Translations under genes and position numbers: made by a program | Assembly: GCA_013399875.1 (NCBI GenBank) | Contig: VXAZ01018985.1 | Coordinates: forward strand, 558,001-622,000 | DNA: 64,000 bases | Source: Gymnorhina tibicen | Taxonomy: Eukaryota; Chordata; Aves; Passeriformes; Artamidae | Reading direction: 5' to 3' | In this document: piece by piece, positions 62,001 through 64,000 of the stretch | How the letters are laid out: the number at the start of each line of letters is the position of its first letter | How positions within the stretch are numbered: the first letter of the stretch is position 1 | The notes under the pieces: generated by a model | Told to the model about the DNA's origin: nothing | Seen by the model: only the letters and a program-made list of their open reading frames with translations | Database searches by the model: none

Positions 62001-64000
62001 TCATAGCACTACCAAATTTGCATTTTATTTATAAACCAACTAATAGTTGTATGCTTTTAATGTGTTTTTCAAAAATAAAAACAAAAAATAAAATCAACCA
62101 GCAAAGGTGGCACTTACAATGAGCCTTCTTTATAATTAATTCTGAAATAATAACTCTGCATATCAGTTCAGAAAAGCTCTTATGGGAGTGAATAAACAGA
62201 TTCCCTAGTTGCTCTTTACTCCTCTGCAAACATGTATTTCTATTGCCTGAGGTTAACAACTGCCAGCAGAAATGTTAGCTAAAATAATATGCAGCATTTA
62301 ACTGGCTGAGAACATACTGTGCCAGTTCCTGACTTGTAACTTAATTTCTTGAGGATGATACCAAAAGCTTCATTTTGCATATTTTCTTCCCTGTCTAATA
62401 AATAGTACATTAAATTTCTGCAGTTATCCTTTGGATTTTTATGTCGATTTAAAATATGCACTTGCTTCCAGCAAAGAAAGTTCATTATCATGATAGCAAA
62501 AGGCACATAGGTGAGCTGAAAAGAATGGTAACAACCCAAGGTTAGCACCTGAGTCCTTGAGGTCCAGAATCTGTTCTTGAAGCTCCACGTAGATTTAATG
62601 TCTGTGTTTTTATTTTAAAGGTCCTTGCACGCAGTGGCTCACAGGTCACAGGCACAGTCCCATTTGACAGATCTGACTCTAAGAGAGTCATTATCATAGT
62701 TTGAGGGGGAAGAGATTTCTCACAAGTGCAGACTTTGGGGAAAGCAGTTGTATTAGAATTTGATCTATCTTTTCAAAGACTTCCTGAAGGTTTGTCTGTG
62801 CTTCAAATAACTTGTTAGAGGTTTTGAGGAGTTCAGCAGCATATTGACATTTGTACCACTTTGCTAAGGGCATGCTTCAGTGCTGTGAATACCATAAGCA
62901 AAGCAGTTTATTTTCCCTGTGTTCTGCTAAGAATAGCTGTGCCTATAGATTGATGGTTTAAGTTATTAGTATTGTCAGCAAAGTACAACAACACTGCTCA
63001 ACTGAACGTGGTGACCAGCCAAGATAGTCTCTTTGTACGCTTTCATTTTTTTCCACATTAAGGACTTTCACTTTATATTCTACAAGCTTATTTATGCACC
63101 AGTTTTAACTTCTACTTTATAGATTTCAAGAATGTATCTAGGTATGGCCTACAGGTACACCATAGAATACCTGCTTAACACAGATAAAAGTTGAAACATA
63201 AAGAGTCTAGACATTTAGACATATAGGAACTAGGTATCAAAACAGGGGATTTTTATGCAACCATTTACTGTAACAAGTTTAATATAATTGTATCTATTTA
63301 TTAACATAAGTAAAAGGTATCTCCTCAAGGAAGTCATTATAAAGAGTTCTTGCCACCTATGACTAGAAGACCATATTTCTTTAAACTCAATCATGTATCA
63401 ATGTCAGTGACATGCTACTAAATTTGGTATTGTAATTCCAGTATAAAGGTAGTTTGACTTACTGAGAGGCCATGATAAAAATATTCTTAGTTGTAAATTC
63501 AAATATGCCACAACATCCTTCGTGTGAAGCTCGTTCTACATTTGCAGCCCTGTGCTCAGTTAAAAAAAGCCCCGCACCAAGCACCCTAGCAACTGGATCA
63601 TGAATCTGTTGGTCCTACCTTGTACTAGAATAAAAGAGGTAAGTTTTGTTAAAAGCACAGGAAGAGTACGATTCAGGTGGCGTCACACAAGAATTCCAGG
63701 TGCAGTGCAGGCAGTGATATGCACTGACTTACTGCAGCAATCAATAGAATAAAGATCTGAGCCATTTTGAAGTTTCTGTCAGATATCTCCTTATGTGATT
63801 ACAATAGTAGTGTAATAGTTACATTATTGTGTACTAATTGAAGTAATATGTCAGAAGATAGAGGACAACAAATAAGATAATGCCAGAGTTGTTTGTTCTA
63901 CATACAGAAGCTGCATTATAGAAACAATAGGCAGCAGATGACAATTTAGATAGATATTCCCAGGAAATTTATGTTACACAGATAAATTAGGAATATGAAA
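59097..64000. other. Non-coding right end, no gene recognised
   Basis: The sequence is AT-rich with a TA repeat at 59.45 kb. A slightly GC-rich pocket at about 61.49-61.60 kb contains a few CpGs and short open frames on both strands, but no recognisable product. Confidence 0.55.
59452..59470. repeat. (TA)n dinucleotide repeat
   Basis: The run is a short, nearly perfect TA series in an A-rich context. Confidence 0.85.

Noticed and set aside
1..64000. CRISPR arrays, operons, bacterial or viral modules
   Set aside because: Nothing of the kind is present; the window is vertebrate nuclear DNA with intron-bearing genes.

Overview
This is a window of bird nuclear DNA. The evidence is the CR1-type LINE fragments (one carries recognisable reverse transcriptase translation; three end in, or run to, the typical ATTCTGTG-like 3' tail), the generally AT-rich non-coding background, and two intron-containing genes with vertebrate exon structure. 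I cannot name the species. Two assembly gaps (32 Ns at 30808-30839 and a single N at 44304) both sit in simple repeats.

Two protein-coding genes can be supported, both on the minus strand and about 10 kb apart. FABP5 (epidermal-type fatty acid-binding protein, four exons, 134 codons plus stop) occupies 39717-44039 and starts from a CpG-rich, TATA-containing promoter. MRPL53 (mitochondrial large-subunit ribosomal protein mL53, three exons, 109 codons plus stop) occupies 54805-57737 and starts from a TATA-less CpG island with ZNF143-like, NF-Y-like and YY1-like motifs. All splice sites are GT-AG, and the exon phases join without a frameshift or stop.

Layout: 1-39.5 kb is gene-poor. It holds two plus-strand CR1 copies (about 10.13-10.82 and 19.72-21.13 kb), an isolated GC-rich patch at about 17.74-18.69 kb, a broken purine microsatellite at 30.7-30.93 kb and several perfect palindromes. 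FABP5 covers 39.5-44.2 kb, followed by a CA/CAGA microsatellite that appears duplicated across the one-base gap. 44.5-54.5 kb is intergenic with one CpG-containing pocket near 48.3 kb. MRPL53 covers 54.5-57.9 kb. Beyond it are two oppositely oriented CR1 fragments (58.0-59.05 kb), a full-match CTCF-like motif at 59083-59096, and 5 kb in which I see no gene.

The two genes have unrelated jobs (cytosolic lipid chaperone versus mitochondrial ribosome), and nothing suggests they act together. I found no sign of a new multi-gene system. The observations most worth a check are the FABP5-MRPL53 linkage, the MRPL53 promoter architecture, several perfect inverted repeats, a 33-nt candidate microexon, the GC-rich patch and two assembly problems.
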